Origin: Candidatus Crickella merdequi
Lineage (GTDB): Bacteria > Bacillota > Clostridia > Peptostreptococcales > Anaerovoracaceae
Assembly: GCA_018064645.1 (NCBI GenBank)
Contig: JAGHUT010000071.1
Location: 1-35,529, forward strand
DNA length: 35,529 bases
Reading direction: 5' to 3'
This document shows, piece by piece, positions 35,452 to 35,529 of this stretch. The notes beneath the pieces are model-generated. The model did no database searches. It saw only the letters and a list, made by a program, of their open reading frames with translations, and was not told the DNA's origin. The translations under genes and the position numbers were made by a program. Position 1 is the first letter of the stretch, and each line of letters starts with the position of its first letter.

Positions 35452-35529
35452 GGTTTTTATGAAAAATAACAAAATCCGATAGCATTTTCATAACATAATA
35501 TAAATAAATACACAAAAGAAAAAGACAAG

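Overview
The window reads as a low-GC Firmicutes/Clostridia-type chromosome segment. The left half (about 1-18.5 kb) is mostly conserved housekeeping: argR-recN, holA, comEC, a B3/4-domain protein, rpe-rsgA-prkC-stp-rsmB-yugP-fmt-def-priA, asnA, queH and a divergent TIGR01212-type radical SAM gene. The most interesting part is about 18.5-32.4 kb. A co-directional eight-gene minus-strand cluster, in transcription order buk, ferredoxin, VorB-like alpha, TPP beta, gamma, aminotransferase, SSS symporter, pduL, contains every step needed to import an amino acid (or related solute), transaminate it, oxidise the 2-oxoacid to an acyl-CoA and recover ATP through acyl-phosphate and a butyrate-type kinase. 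Next to it lie an OFA-type MFS transporter, a second aminotransferase, an alpha/beta hydrolase and two paralogous RpiR/SIS regulators whose SIS signature is altered. The same 16-bp gapped inverted repeat TGAAA-N6-TTTCA occurs at the buk promoter and twice around a strong MFS promoter, which suggests a regulon. RNA-level structure includes two overlapping, mutually exclusive (or pseudoknot-forming) stems just upstream of the ferredoxin gene, and a promoter/palindrome/hairpin element before pduL. The right end has a small XRE regulator overlapping an SH3-rich glucosaminidase, with operator-like direct repeats at the regulator promoter, and a tRNA-Phe. No CRISPR array, transposase, integrase or rRNA gene was seen. 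Family assignments come from reading the translations, not from database searches.
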